This document shows positions 17,405 to 25,580 of a stretch of 64,000 nt of DNA, piece after piece. A program made the translations under genes and the position numbers. Each line of letters starts with the position of its first letter. The stretch's first letter is position 1. Source of the DNA: DATAEE01 sp963725145 (GTDB lineage Bacteria > Acidobacteriota > Vicinamibacteria > Vicinamibacterales > 2-12-FULL-66-21); NCBI GenBank assembly GCA_963725145.1, contig CAVRXL010000013.1, positions 1,178,001 through 1,242,000 of the forward strand, given 5' to 3'. The notes beneath the pieces were generated by a model. The model was not told the DNA's origin, searched no databases, and was given only the letters and a program-made list of their open reading frames with translations.

Positions 17405-17453
17405 TCAATCAGCAATCACATTCAACATTTCAGCATTCAACACTCGACAATCG
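17405..17453. repeat. degenerate heptamer array
   Basis: About seven degenerate 7-bp units (CAATCAG, CAATCAC, ATTCAAC, ATTTCAG, CATTCAA and so on) fill the gap between the RND adaptor stop codon and the hairpin repeat. AT-rich compared with the flanks and with no coding potential. Confidence 0.65.
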
Positions 17454-18687
17454 TTACCGTCCGCCCTGCGGCCTGGTGCCGCGCGGCGCCGGGCTCCGGT
17501 TGCCGCTGGTCGGTACTTGGCCGTCGCCGGCGAGCACGATCGTGTCGCCGTCGCGCAGCGACCCCGCCCCGGTCGTGACGATTCTCGCGCCATCGTTGAG
17601 GCCGGCCGTGATCTCGACCTTGGTCTCGTCCTGCAGGCCGGTCTTGACCGCCGAGAAGGCGGCCTTCTGGCCCGAGGCGACGAACACGCCCTGCTTCCCT
17701 TCGACCTCGACGAGCGCATTGCGCGGGATGACGAGCGCGTTCGGCCGCGTATCGACGGTCAGCCGCACGCGCGCGTACATTCCAGCCTTCAGGCGATACG
17801 CGGGGTTCGGGATCTCGATTTCCATCTGCGCGGTCCGCGTGGCGGCGTCGAAAAGGGGAGCGACCCGCGCGACCCGTCCCGTGAACTGTTCGCCCGGGTA
17901 CGCGTCCACTTCAACCGCCGCCGCCGTCCCTTGCCGGACGCGGCTCACATCTTTTTCCACGAGGTTCGCGACCATTCGCACTGTCCTCAGCGCGACCACC
18001 GAGACGACGGGGGAATTCTGGGATGCGAACGCCCCCGGGTCGAGATACCGCTTGCCGACGAAGCCCGTGACCGGCGACCGGATGATCGTGTTGGCGAGCG
18101 TGAAGCGGAGCTCGTCCTGCCGCGCCTGCGCCTGCGCGAACTGCGCCCGCGCGAGGTCGCCCTGCGCGACCGCCGCCTGGTACCGCGCATCCGCGTCGTC
18201 GAGCCCTTGCCTCGGCAGGAGCTGCCGGTCGTACAGGCTGCGCGCCCGCTCGAGCGCGGTCTCGGCGAACTTGAGGTCGGCGTCGCGCTGACGCACCGTC
18301 GCGCGCGCCACCTCGAACGAGGCCTCGGCCTGCTTGACCTGCTCGCGGATCTCACTGTCCTCGATGACGGCAATCGGCTGGCCGTCCGACACGGGATCGC
18401 CGAGCTTGACCCTCACGGATTGAAGCCGTCCGCTGACCTTCGGCACGACTTCGACCGTCGCTTCGCCGATCAGGTTGCCGACGATGGTCACGTGCTCGGA
18501 GACCGCCTCGCGGCGGACCGACCCGACCTCGACGGTCATGGGCGGTCGGGCGCCCGGCCCGCCGGCGCCGCCGCGGCCCGCCCGGCCGGCCCTGCGCCTC
18601 GGCTCCAGGCTGGTCGGCCCGGTTGTAGACGACGATGCCCGCCAGACCGACGAGCGCGATGACGGCGACGATGACGGCCTTCCGCAT
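17454..18687 (-). CDS. RND periplasmic adaptor (HlyD/AcrA family), frameshifted near the N-terminus
   Basis: Membrane-fusion partner of the RND pump. A ribosome site GGGAGA precedes the ATG at 18687, and the first frame encodes an N-terminal anchor (MRKAVIVAVIALVGLAGIVVY) and linker. The remaining 361 codons, from about 18539, lie in another frame: TVEVGSVRREAVSEHVTIVGNL, lipoyl half (VVPKVSGRLQSVRVKLGDPV), coiled coil (about 60-130 of that part), second lipoyl half (IRSPVTGFVGKRYLDPG) and beta-barrel. The frames meet in a G/C-only tract (about 18540-18590). Frame 2 upstream of the ATG at 18539 reads GGAGGPGARPP, a plausible linker, so a single indel splits one gene. If translation really began at 18539 the protein would have no signal peptide and no ribosome site. 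Sequencing error or true frameshift cannot be separated here. Confidence 0.78.
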
Positions 18688-18695
18688 TGATCTCC

Positions 18696-20339
18696 CTACT
18701 GCTGACGCGCACCGGCCGTCACGGCCGCATTGGCGGTGGTGCCACCGCCGGCGCCGCTGATGACGGAGATGCCGGCGCGCGACAGCGCCGTGCGCTGGAC
18801 GCGCTCGAAGTCGACCCGCGACTTCTGATAGTCGAGCAGCGCGCGGAGCTCAGTGATCTGCGCGTCGGTGAGGTCCCGCTGCGCCTGCACGACCAGGAAG
18901 TTCGTCGACATGCCGACCTCGAACTTGCTGTTCTCCGCCTCGAGCTGCTTCTGGGAGAGCTCGCGCGCCGCGGTCGCGGCCTCAATCCGTTTCTGGTTGC
19001 TCTGAACGTTCAGCGCCGTGGTCGTCACCTCGGTCGCCACCTGCAGCTCGAGCGCGCGCAGCTGCGCCTGCGTCTGCTGGATTTGCAGCTTCGCCCGCGC
19101 GACGCCTGCCTCCGCCGCGCTCGTGCCGATCGGGTAGCTGAGATTCAACTGAAGGTTCCAGGTCGGCGCGTCGAGGTTTGTCAGCGTCCGCAGCGCGTCG
19201 TTGTAGCCGCCAGGAATCACTCTGGCGACGACCCCTCCGAGACCGCTCCGCTCGAACACCGTGCCGCCGACGCCCGCCACGCCGTACCCGGCCGTCAGAT
19301 CCAGCGCCGGCAGCGTCGAATCCTGGAGGCCGCGCAGCGTCACGTCGTTGCTCTCGAGCGTCTTCTTCGCCTGCGCAATGTCCGTGCGGTCCGCGATCGC
19401 CTTGGTGATGGCCCCCTGGAGATCGATCGGTTCCGGAGCGAACGACGGCCGATCCACCGGGTTGATCCTCGCCGCCCAGAGCGGGTCGTTTGTGCCGGAC
19501 ACGATTTGGCGCTTGAGCGCCAGCTCTGCCGTCAGCAGCGTGGCTTCCGCAGTCGCGAGCGTCTGGCGACGTGTGGCCGCCTCTGCTTCGGACTGGACGA
19601 CATCGATGGGAGCCATCGTCCCGATCTCGACACGCGCCCGGTTGTCGGTGATCAGCTTTTCGGCGAGCTCGAGCGAGCTCTGCGCGACGCGCACGGCCTG
19701 TTGAGCGAACAGCAGATCCCAATACGCATTCCGCACGTTCGCCAACGTATTGTTGATGGTCGTGTCGAGCTGGATCTCTGAGATGTCCTGATTGATCGCC
19801 GTGACGCGGAGCTGGGTGCGCGTCGCGTCGGTCTTGAAGCCGCGCAGGATCGGCTGCACGTACACCGCGTTGAGATTGGTGTTCAGCGCCGGGTTTCGCG
19901 TGGCGAAGAGGTCCGACTGAGCAACCCGCGTGTTCCCGAACGTCATGGAATACGCGCCGCCGCCCCAGCGCACGTTCTGCGCCAGGCCGGCATTGACCGT
20001 CGCGGTCTCGGTCGTCAGCACGTCGCCGCCCGCCGTCTGGCTGCGGCTGAACGCCGTCGAATCGCGGTAGCCCAGCGCCGACGTCAAGGCCGGACGGTAT
20101 GTGGCTTCCAGCGCGGCGATCGAGAAGTCGAACGTCGTCGGGTTCAGCCGCTCGACCGCAATATCAAGGTTACGTTCCAGCGCGCGGGCAACCGCATCCT
20201 CGATCTTCAAATCGACCGCGGTGCCCTGCGCCTGGGCGGAGACGCTCGTCGCCGGCATCGGCGGAACCGGCGGCGCGGGCGTTTGCGCGGCAGCCGGCAC
20301 AGCCAGCGACAGCGCAACTAAAACTGGGATCCCCTTCAT
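18696..20339 (-). CDS. TolC-family outer-membrane efflux channel
   Basis: Outer-membrane channel of 547 residues. The signal peptide MKGIPVLVALSLAVPAAAQ is followed by two OEP repeats rich in long alpha-helical stretches (for example about 250-330 and 460-520) alternating with beta-barrel strands such as YSMTFGNTRVAQSDLFATRNP. The ATG chosen overlaps the Spy-like stop by 4 bp. A longer in-frame extension upstream is not signal-like and overlaps the Spy-like gene entirely. It is the only channel gene in the operon and could serve both the RND pump and the MacAB-like exporter that follow. The C-terminus ends in a Gly/Ala/Thr-rich tail. Confidence 0.9.
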   Translation of the reverse strand: MKGIPVLVALSLAVPAAAQTPAPPVPPMPATSVSAQAQGTAVDLKIEDAVARALERNLDIAVERLNPTTFDFSIAALEATYRPALTSALGYRDSTAFSRSQTAGGDVLTTETATVNAGLAQNVRWGGGAYSMTFGNTRVAQSDLFATRNPALNTNLNAVYVQPILRGFKTDATRTQLRVTAINQDISEIQLDTTINNTLANVRNAYWDLLFAQQAVRVAQSSLELAEKLITDNRARVEIGTMAPIDVVQSEAEAATRRQTLATAEATLLTAELALKRQIVSGTNDPLWAARINPVDRPSFAPEPIDLQGAITKAIADRTDIAQAKKTLESNDVTLRGLQDSTLPALDLTAGYGVAGVGGTVFERSGLGGVVARVIPGGYNDALRTLTNLDAPTWNLQLNLSYPIGTSAAEAGVARAKLQIQQTQAQLRALELQVATEVTTTALNVQSNQKRIEAATAARELSQKQLEAENSKFEVGMSTNFLVVQAQRDLTDAQITELRALLDYQKSRVDFERVQRTALSRAGISVISGAGGGTTANAAVTAGARQQ

Positions 20340-20806
20340 CAGTCCTGGTCCTTTCGATCGCGTCGATCGTTGATCGCGCGCAGTTTCTCGTTCTGTTCGG
20401 ACGTCAGCACGCGGTGCATCTTGTAGATCATCAGCATCCGTGCTTTGTTCAGCTCGCCGCGCGTCGTCTCGACGCGATCCAGCTGCTGGGCGACGGTCGC
20501 TTCCGGCGACGTCCGCTCGCGGATCATGCGGGAGAGGTCTTTCTCGAGCAGATCGAGCTGTTCCTTGAGCGTCCTGAGCCTCTGGATGCTCGCCTGGAAA
20601 ATCTGCTCTATTTCCTGCGCCTGCTGGGCGGTCAGCGCCAGTTCGGCCTTGATTTGGTCGTCGTGCCACCACTTGTGGCGGTGCCGGCCGTCCGACTGTT
20701 GCGGGTGGGTCCGGTCATGTGACGCCGGCGCCGCCGCGGCCGTTCCGATCGTCGACGCCGACACGACGGCCGCGGCCAGCAGCCAGCCCAGAGCATGCCT
20801 GGTCAT
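20339..20806 (-). CDS. Spy/CpxP-like periplasmic protein
   Basis: Periplasmic helical protein (155 residues) with a signal peptide ending near AAAAPA and two LTxxQ-type motifs (LTAQQ at about 57 and LTSEQ at about 136), the hallmark of the Spy/CpxP/CnrX group of envelope-stress chaperones and metal sensors. The middle is a charged helical hairpin. A His-rich stretch (HDRTHPQQSDGRHRHKWWHDD) after the signal could bind metal. It is the first gene of the export operon: AAGGAG lies 9 bp before its ATG and its stop overlaps the TolC start. This suggests the pump operon is tied to an envelope-stress or metal signal, but that is inference; no sensor kinase is adjacent. Confidence 0.82.
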   Translation of the reverse strand: MTRHALGWLLAAAVVSASTIGTAAAAPASHDRTHPQQSDGRHRHKWWHDDQIKAELALTAQQAQEIEQIFQASIQRLRTLKEQLDLLEKDLSRMIRERTSPEATVAQQLDRVETTRGELNKARMLMIYKMHRVLTSEQNEKLRAINDRRDRKDQD

Positions 20807-20993
20807 CGGATGACACTCCTTGTCAACACTCAGACTATTTACGACCGGGGCGGAGACTTCGTTTACCTGCTGTCCGGGTAGAAAGACAGGCCAGTCAAGC
20901 GGTTAGCAGCGCGCCGGGAATGGCATCCGACTTGCTCAATCGGGGGTGGGCGTCGGAGGCGAGCCCGGGTGCCTGCCGCGCTCGGACGGGAAA

Positions 20994-21275
20994 ATGCCCA
21001 TGCGTCGCTTTAAGACGGCGTGGATACTCCTGGCGTTGTTCCTGGTCGCAATGGGTGTGAGCACGGCCTACACCATGGGGGACGAGACTGTGGTCGTGGG
21101 CGAGATCACCGCCGCCGACCATGAAGTGGAAGAGGGCTACTTCGCCCTCGGACAGAAAGCCACGCTCATCGCGCAGCCCGGCACCAAGCTTCACGGCTGG
21201 CTGGCCAACCACCGCGGCCAGCGCGTCCGGGTCCTCATCGCGATTGCCGAAAACGATTCGCAGAATCCGGATTAG
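20994..21275 (+). CDS. small membrane-anchored protein, unknown
   Basis: Protein of 93 residues with one N-terminal hydrophobic segment (AWILLALFLVAMGVSTAYT) and a periplasmic tail predicted as beta strands (VVVGEITAADHEVEEGYFALG ... LHGWLANHRGQRVRVLIA), which hints at an OB-like fold but matches no family I can name. The start follows GGACGGGAAA; an ATG 6 bp later is an alternative. It is flanked by divergent and convergent neighbours, and its 3' end overlaps the convergent ispH gene by 41 bp, so the last residues should be treated with caution. The 187 bp before it hold nothing I recognise apart from the Spy-like gene's leader. Confidence 0.6.
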   Translation: MPMRRFKTAWILLALFLVAMGVSTAYTMGDETVVVGEITAADHEVEEGYFALGQKATLIAQPGTKLHGWLANHRGQRVRVLIAIAENDSQNPD

Positions 21276-22459
21276 CCAGCTGATCGAGGCGCGCGATTAC
21301 TTCGCCGATGATGTTGTTCGGCGTGGATGCGCCCGCGGTGAGGCCGATCGTCATCGGGCCGGCGGCCGGCAGCCAGCCTGACCTCGTCGTTTCGTTGACG
21401 GCGCCCGTCGAAGGCGCGCCGACCGGGCGGTGCCGGATTCCCTCGGCCGACACCAGACAAGACGTATCGGCGATGTGGTAGGTCGGCACGCGCTCGCCGC
21501 AGATGCGGGCGAGGTTGCAGGTGTTGCTGCTGTTGTAGCCGCCCACGACCACCATCAGATCGAGGCTGTGGGTTCCCAGCAACTCGAGGACGGCGTCCTG
21601 GCGCTCCTGAGTGGCGCTGCAGATCGTGTCGAACGCCCGGAAGTGCTCTGGTAACGCCGCCTCCCCGTATCGCGCCGCCATCGCCTCGCGGAACATCCGC
21701 TCGACCTCGAGCGACTCCGACATCAGCATCGTCGTCTGGTTGGCGCAGCCGATCTGAACGAGGTCGCGGTCCGGGTCGAACCCGGCGGAGACGGCTCCCT
21801 CGAAGCGCGCCAGGAAGGCCCCCCGGTCGCCGTCGTCTCTTGATGTAGTCGCACGCGATCTGCGCCTCCGCACGATCGAGGACCACCAGATATCGGCCGA
21901 GCGGGTACTTGACGGCCTGCGACGCCGTCGCGCGGGTCTCTTCGTGCTTGACCTTGCCGTGGATGATCGAGGTGAAGCCATCCTGCGCGAACCGCGCGAC
22001 GTTCTTCCAGACGTTCAACACGGAGCCGCAGGTGGTGTCGACCAGCGTGCAGCCGCGCTCGTCGAGGCGGATCATCTCGCCGACCGTCACTCCGAATGCC
22101 GGGAGGATGACAACGTCGTCGGGCCCGAGGCGGTCGTAGCCTTCACCGGGATCGGTCAGGAACCGGATGCCCGCGGCGCGCAGACGATCGTTCACGTGCG
22201 GGTTGTGGATGATCTCGCCGGTGAGAAAGACCTGGCGATCGGGAAACCGGCGTCGCGCCTGGTACGCATAATCGACCGCGCGATCGACGCCATAGCAGAA
22301 GCCGAACTCGTGCGCGAGGTGAACGGTCAGCCGATCGACCTCGTAGCGGAACCCGGCCGCGCGCACGCGGTCGACGATGGCGCTGTGGTACTCGGCGGCC
22401 AGCTCGGCCGCGACCGCATCCTTCAGGTCGAGGCCTTTGCGAAAAATGAGAGGGGGCAT
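21235..22459 (-). CDS. ispH: 4-hydroxy-3-methylbut-2-enyl diphosphate reductase, frameshifted in this sequence
   Basis: Last enzyme of the MEP isoprenoid pathway, a 4Fe-4S reductase making IPP and DMAPP. It is the long (about 400-residue) cyanobacterial/plant-type form with an N-terminal extension. Frame 1 gives residues 1 to about 207: FGFCYGVDRAV (first cluster Cys), VDTTCGSVLNVWKNV (second Cys) and HGKVKHEET. At about 21838 the frame breaks after CDYIK. Frame 2 continues with DDGDRGAFLARF, ICSATQERQDAV (third Cys), GGYNSSNT and a family-typical C-terminus ending PDSANRFRQSR. Removing one A after the Lys codon restores one open frame. The gene is normally essential, so a sequence error or a second functional copy elsewhere is more likely than true loss. 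Confidence 0.88.
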
Positions 22460-22477
22460 CGGGCGGGACGGGCGTTC

Positions 22478-23059
22478 TTACCGACCCAGCGACGCCTCCC
22501 GCACGCGCGGCGTCAGGGCGTCGATGGCGCGAAGCTCGTCGACGCGCGGCTCGACGAGGGCGTCCTCGATCTCGCGGAGGAGCCGTTCGTCGTTGGCCCC
22601 GGCCGTCGTGCCCACGGTCATGACCGGGGTACGGCGCGATGAGGCGAGCGTCTGCATCTCTGGCTGGACGCGAGGACTGTTTCGCCAGGGATTGCCGAAC
22701 TCGAAGGCCCGTCCGGCGACGATCCCTGTGAGGAGCCCGGCGGCGGCCGCCGCGGCAATCCAGCGCCGGGCGCCGTGCCGGGCGCTCGGGAACGGCCGCG
22801 TCGACAAGGGGAAGCGTAGAACCCGCGCCGGCCGCTCGGCGTTCTCGAGCCGGCGGAGGATGTGCGCGTGCTGCGCCGCGAGTCGATCGGGGGTGAAGTG
22901 CTCGTCCGCTTCGTCGGCCGCGTCCCGCGCGGCCAGAAAGACCTGCGCCAGCGCGTCGTACTCCGCGCGGCAGTCGTGGCACGTCGTGACGTGCGGGTGG
23001 GCGCCGCCGTCGGGCCACAGTTCCGCAAGCTCGCGCGCCGAAAGGTGACCGAATGCCAT
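22478..23059 (-). CDS. zinc-finger anti-sigma-like membrane protein
   Basis: Probable anti-sigma factor for the ECF sigma gene immediately upstream (5 bp gap). The 193-residue protein has an N-terminal HPHVTTCHDC segment (His-x3-Cys-x2-Cys), the zinc-binding anti-sigma (ZAS, zf-HC2) signature that clamps ECF sigma factors. A single TM helix follows at about residues 100-118 (WIAAAAAAGLLTGIVAGRAF), then a periplasmic helical tail with no recognisable sensor domain. Conserved order sigma-then-anti-sigma supports the pairing. The signal it responds to is unknown; the divergent gene encodes a DUF4159 protein. Confidence 0.8.
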   Translation of the reverse strand: MAFGHLSARELAELWPDGGAHPHVTTCHDCRAEYDALAQVFLAARDAADEADEHFTPDRLAAQHAHILRRLENAERPARVLRFPLSTRPFPSARHGARRWIAAAAAAGLLTGIVAGRAFEFGNPWRNSPRVQPEMQTLASSRRTPVMTVGTTAGANDERLLREIEDALVEPRVDELRAIDALTPRVREASLGR

Positions 23060-23064
23060 GGGGT

Positions 23065-23682
23065 TCAGAGCGTCTCCGTCAGCAGCTTCCGCAAACGGCG
23101 GATCGCACGAAACAAATGCACGCGCACCGTCGACTCATTCAATCCCGTAATCTCACCCACCTCGCGCGCCGAGTGACCCTCGACCTGACTGAGGACGAAC
23201 ACCGAACGCTGCCGCTCGGGCAGCTTCGCGAGCGCCCCCGCGAGGGCCCGCCGACGCTCGCGCGAGAGGAGGGCCGCCTCGGGCGACAGCCCCCGCGCCA
23301 CGGGCACCGTCGCGTCCCCGACCGCCTCGATCGGGACGATCCACCGTTCGCGCCGGCCGCGCGCCTTGATCCGGTCCAGGCACCCGTTGATCAGGATGCG
23401 CGTGAACCAGATCTCGAAGGGGAGCGCCTCGCGGAACGACGCCAGATGCGAGTAGGCCTTGACGAAGGCGTCCTGCACGGCCTCGTCCGCCTCGGCCGCC
23501 TCGCGCAGGTAGTGAAACGCGATGCGCGATGCGCGCCGCTGGTGCCGCGAGACCAGCTCCGCGAACCGATCCCGCGCCGCGGCCTGATCCCCCGCCGCCC
23601 GCAGCGCTTTGACCGCGGCGGCGGCGCGTGTGTCCGCCTCGCGGGCAGCGACCAACGGAGCGGGTCGGGCGGCTCCTGTCAT
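23065..23682 (-). CDS. ECF-family RNA polymerase sigma factor
   Basis: Extracytoplasmic-function sigma factor of 205 residues. Region 2 spans about residues 40-105 (FHYLREAAEADEAVQDAFVKAYSHLASFR, core-binding and -10 recognition). Region 4 spans about 145-200 (LPERQRSVFVLSQVEGHSAREVGEITGLNESTVRVHLFRAIRRLRK), with its helix-turn-helix for -35 recognition. The anti-sigma gene follows directly. Divergent from the DUF4159 gene with an 8-bp inverted repeat in the gap, which might hold an autoregulated promoter. Confidence 0.9.
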   Translation of the reverse strand: MTGAARPAPLVAAREADTRAAAAVKALRAAGDQAAARDRFAELVSRHQRRASRIAFHYLREAAEADEAVQDAFVKAYSHLASFREALPFEIWFTRILINGCLDRIKARGRRERWIVPIEAVGDATVPVARGLSPEAALLSRERRRALAGALAKLPERQRSVFVLSQVEGHSAREVGEITGLNESTVRVHLFRAIRRLRKLLTETL

Positions 23683-23714
23683 GAGGAAATACGCCCCCGA
23701 TCGGCCGGGCGTTT

Positions 23715-23733
23715 ACGAGTGGGGGCCACTCGT
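23715..23733. promoter_or_regulatory. inverted repeat between ECF sigma and DUF4159 genes
   Basis: ACGAGTGG-GGG-CCACTCGT is a perfect 8-bp inverted repeat in the divergent gap, followed on the plus strand by TTATTATT. Base composition drops sharply here compared with the genes. It may be an operator or a short terminator-like hairpin acting on the plus strand. Confidence 0.45.
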
Positions 23734-23767
23734 TATTATTGATCAAGATGGGGCACGGATTCAGCCG

Positions 23768-24403
23768 GTGACCGCCCAGCCTCGCGCGCACGAGTTCGTG
23801 TTCGCCCGACTGCGGTACGACTCGGGCGACTGGGACTACAACCCGAAGGTCGCCGCCAACGTCCTCAACTCGGTCGTCGAGTACACGACGATCCCCGTGT
23901 ACTCCGAGGAAATCGTCATCGGCGCCGATTCGGACGAGCTGCTGTCGTTCCCGTTCCTGTTCATGACCGGCCACAAGCTGGTCCGCTTCAGCCGTCGCGA
24001 GCGCGACCATCTCGCCCGCTTCGTCGAGCAGGGCGGGCTGCTGTTCTCGGACGATTGCAACCACGACATCGCCGGGCTGTACGCGCGGTCGTTCGAGGAA
24101 GAGATGCGCGTGGTGTTTCCGGGTCCGCGGACCCTGGCGAAGCTGCCGGCTTCTCACCGCGTCTATCGCAGCTTTTTCGTCTTCCCCGAGGGGCCGCCGA
24201 CCACGTCCCACGAGCTGAACGGCTGGGGCGACGAGATCGTGCACGACTACCTGCGAGGGGTGGAGGCGAACGGCCGGCTCGGCGTGCTCTACAGCAACAA
24301 GGACTACGGCTGCGAGTGGGACTACGACTGGCGGAACAAGCGGTTTCAGCGGGAGGACAACACGAAGTTCGCGGTCAATATTGTGGTCTATGCCATGACG
24401 TAG
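23768..24403 (+). CDS. DUF4159 domain protein
   Basis: Protein of about 211 residues covering one DUF4159 domain: FVFARLRYDSGDWDYNPKVAANVLN at the start and RRERDHLARFVEQGGLLFSDDCN in the middle. It ends with YSNKDYGCEWDYDWRNKR and an FAVNIVVYAMT close. The family resembles glutamine-amidotransferase/ThuA-like folds but has no assigned reaction. An in-frame ATG 87 bp upstream exists. I prefer the GTG because the intervening codons have unusually low GC at third positions and contain the inverted repeat. In many bacteria DUF4159 genes sit with MoxR/BatA operons; here it stands alone beside an ECF sigma pair and could be a target of it. No signal peptide. Confidence 0.72.
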   Translation: MTAQPRAHEFVFARLRYDSGDWDYNPKVAANVLNSVVEYTTIPVYSEEIVIGADSDELLSFPFLFMTGHKLVRFSRRERDHLARFVEQGGLLFSDDCNHDIAGLYARSFEEEMRVVFPGPRTLAKLPASHRVYRSFFVFPEGPPTTSHELNGWGDEIVHDYLRGVEANGRLGVLYSNKDYGCEWDYDWRNKRFQREDNTKFAVNIVVYAMT

Positions 24404-25433
24404 GTTCGAGAGGGTTCGATAGGGTTCGAGGAGGTTCGAGGAGGTTCGAGAGAGTTCGAACCGGCGCGAGGCGGCTTGAAAGCCTCGTGCCAGGGAAATA
24501 GAAAGAGAGAATGTCCTCTGTCGACTCGCCGGCGGTGGCGCGGACGATCGCGCCGCGCTGGCAGAGGCCCACGCCGTGGCCGAACCCGGTCCCGTCGAAC
24601 GCGAACTCGGCCCCCTCCCGCTGCACGTCGAAGCGCGAGCTCGGGAAAGCCGAGACACCGAACGCGCGCGCCATCACCATCCGGAACTCCTCGCCCCTCA
24701 CGACGGGCTCGCGCTCGCCGGCAACCAGGACGAGCGCCGCGCGTCCGGCCGAGTCACGCGAGAAGACGTCGATCCGATCGAGCCGCGCCCCCGGGTTTGT
24801 CCGTGCATCGCGCGCGAGCGCTTCGCGCAGCTTGACCCGATCGACGCGGAATCGCCACGTGCGGTGAGCGGAACCGTCCGGCAGATCGTCCGGTCCGCCA
24901 TTCAGGTACGGTTCGGCGTGTCCGCCCCAGATCTCTCCGGCGGCGCTGCGGTGCCCGCCGCAGTCGGCGTGAAAGAGCGCCAGCACGGGCGCGGACTCGA
25001 AGCGCAGCACGCGCCCGCGCGTCGCCTCGATTGCCAGTTCCGCAACGTCTCGCCATCGCGACCGCGACGCGCGGTCGAAATCCACGAGTTGACAGTGTGT
25101 GGTTGCGCACAGGTCGAAGCCGTCACGCGCGTGACGGCCGAGGCTCGCGATCGCGAAGGTGCGGGCGAGGATGGCCTGCACCTGGTACACGCGCGCCGCG
25201 GCGTCCGGATCGCTGCCCGACGGAGCGATCTCCGCGAGGATCGAGGCGCGCACGTACTCCTCGAGGGCGAGCGAGACGACGGAGCCGCTCGCGAGGCGCA
25301 CGCTGAGTGTGGCGGGGAGCTCTACCGGCGCCGAGGGCGTGGTCTGCGGGCGCGCGACCCCACCGCCGCACGCCGCGGCGATCGTGGCCAAGCCCATCAG
25401 ACACCCGCCGACCCCGACCCTCTTCGAACCCAT
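24375..25433 (-). CDS. SpoIID/LytB-domain lipoprotein
   Basis: Cell-wall protein of the SpoIID/LytB (amidase enhancer) family; in sporulators SpoIID is a lytic transglycosylase, and in non-sporulators these proteins act on or bind denuded glycan. The 352-residue product has a lipobox-like TIAAACGGG. Family blocks are EYVRASILAEIAPS with QAILARTFA, FHADCGGHRSAAGEIWGG, and FDGTGFGHGVGLCQRGA near the C-terminus. The last ~25 residues are encoded by a decamer array and look like non-functional tail; a second array in inverted orientation spans the start codon. The start could also be the ATG 36 bp later, but that leaves a very short signal. No evidence of other sporulation genes. Confidence 0.85.
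   Translation of the reverse strand: MGSKRVGVGGCLMGLATIAAACGGGVARPQTTPSAPVELPATLSVRLASGSVVSLALEEYVRASILAEIAPSGSDPDAAARVYQVQAILARTFAIASLGRHARDGFDLCATTHCQLVDFDRASRSRWRDVAELAIEATRGRVLRFESAPVLALFHADCGGHRSAAGEIWGGHAEPYLNGGPDDLPDGSAHRTWRFRVDRVKLREALARDARTNPGARLDRIDVFSRDSAGRAALVLVAGEREPVVRGEEFRMVMARAFGVSAFPSSRFDVQREGAEFAFDGTGFGHGVGLCQRGAIVRATAGESTEDILSFYFPGTRLSSRLAPVRTLSNLLEPPRTLSNPLEPTSWHRPQY
24403..24460. repeat. 10-bp tandem array, left of spoIID-like gene
   Basis: Six near-identical 10-bp units ending in GTTCGA plus one base (for example AGGGTTCGAG, GAGGTTCGAG). The array starts at the DUF4159 stop codon and runs into the 3' end of the convergent SpoIID-like gene, whose last residues (RTLSNLLEPPRTLSNPLEP) it encodes. 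The complementary orientation of the same unit occurs about 1 kb away. Confidence 0.85.
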
Positions 25434-25480
25434 GTAAACCCGTTCGAACCTGCTCGAACCCCTTCGAACCTGCTCGAACC
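25421..25480. repeat. 10-bp tandem array, right of spoIID-like gene, inverted
   Basis: Six 10-bp units ending in CGAACC (one degenerate: CATGTAAACC). It is the reverse complement of the left array's unit. It covers the ATG and leader of the SpoIID-like gene. The rest of the gap up to 25580 is AT-richer and probably holds the promoter of the Fis-type gene, but I see no strong hexamers. Confidence 0.85.
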
Positions 25481-25580
25481 CCCGTTCTTCCTATCGGTCC
25501 CGTCGTATGTTACATTACTAACTCCCAGCAACTGTTGCCCCCGGGGACCAGCCCACCCGCAGGGACTCCTGATCGGATCG

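Noticed and set aside
17358..17408. N-terminal extension of the RND pump (VAQPFRAA...)
   Set aside because: These codons are the hairpin repeat and heptamer array, not conserved protein; the pump starts at the ATG at 17357.
20821..20826. TTGACA on the minus strand near the Spy-like gene as a -35 element
   Set aside because: It is only 15 bp from the ATG, so a matching -10 would fall inside the gene; it overlaps the ribosome-site region instead.
24403..25480. Possible CRISPR array from the regular 10-bp repeats
   Set aside because: Units are 10 bp in direct tandem with no spacers, and no cas genes are present.
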